A stretch of 64,000 nucleotides of DNA from Phaeosaccion multiseriatum (Eukaryota > Ochrophyta, other classes), in assembly GCA_965112735.1 (NCBI GenBank), contig OZ218950.1, forward strand, positions 4,960,001 to 5,024,000, read 5' to 3'. The notes under the pieces are model-generated. The model did no database searches. It was not told the origin of the DNA and was given only the letters and a program-made list of their open reading frames with translations. The translations under genes were made by a program, and so were the position numbers. Every line of letters begins with the position of its first letter. Within the stretch, counting starts at the first letter, position 1. Shown here one piece after another: positions 57,072 to 64,000 of the stretch.

Positions 57072-64000
<6,929 letters not shown>

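Overview
This is a eukaryotic nuclear genome window. It is GC-rich and intron-rich, and it is saturated with tandem repeats. Every multi-exon gene has GT-AG introns whose phases match when I join exons by hand. Three features point to a photosynthetic stramenopile (heterokont) alga with a flagellated stage: a protein with six EsV-1-7-type cysteine repeats (the family of the Ectocarpus IMMEDIATE UPRIGHT protein); a DnaJ protein with a signal peptide followed by Phe at +1 (the bipartite 'ASAFAP-like' leader used for red-derived complex plastids); and PACRG, an axonemal protein. I cannot name the species.

Layout. 1-703 is an exact copy of 4600-5302, which is part of a Crypton-like tyrosine-recombinase gene (2625-5676, minus). 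Between the copies lies a small two-exon gene (803-2287, plus). Next come an AT-hook protein (6122-7505, plus), a small secreted or organelle-targeted ORF (7763-8296, minus) and a large single-exon EsV-1-7 protein (9683-14434, plus). PACRG (15823-18290, minus) and a giant IQ-motif protein (18411-30534, plus) diverge from a 120-base spacer. A plastid-type DnaJ protein (30835-34870, minus) and mevalonate kinase (35054-38812, plus) diverge from a 183-base spacer. Prolyl oligopeptidase (40071-49091, minus, 18 exons) and a pentatricopeptide-repeat protein (49805-55999, plus, 9 exons) also diverge. The C-terminal half of DNA polymerase epsilon catalytic subunit (57072-64000, minus, 11 exons) runs off the right edge.

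There is no operon logic. The genes are housekeeping (POLE, PREP, MVK), organellar (DnaJ, perhaps PPR), flagellar (PACRG, perhaps the IQ protein) and regulatory (EsV-1-7, AT-hook).

The most interesting signal is a dispersed 13-mer, GTTGGTGATACAG. I found 16 exact copies on the two strands plus about 11 near copies. In introns it usually points inward from a splice site: sense, 7-8 bases after the donor, or antisense, often 8 bases before the exon. In exons it sits in Ala-rich linkers and is read in frame as VGDTA or, reversed, AVSPT. Two copies in one exon form perfect inverted pairs. It behaves like the terminal inverted repeat of an introner-like element, or like a very strong intron-end splicing signal. 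A second theme is microsatellites that grow directly out of the 5' splice-site sequence.
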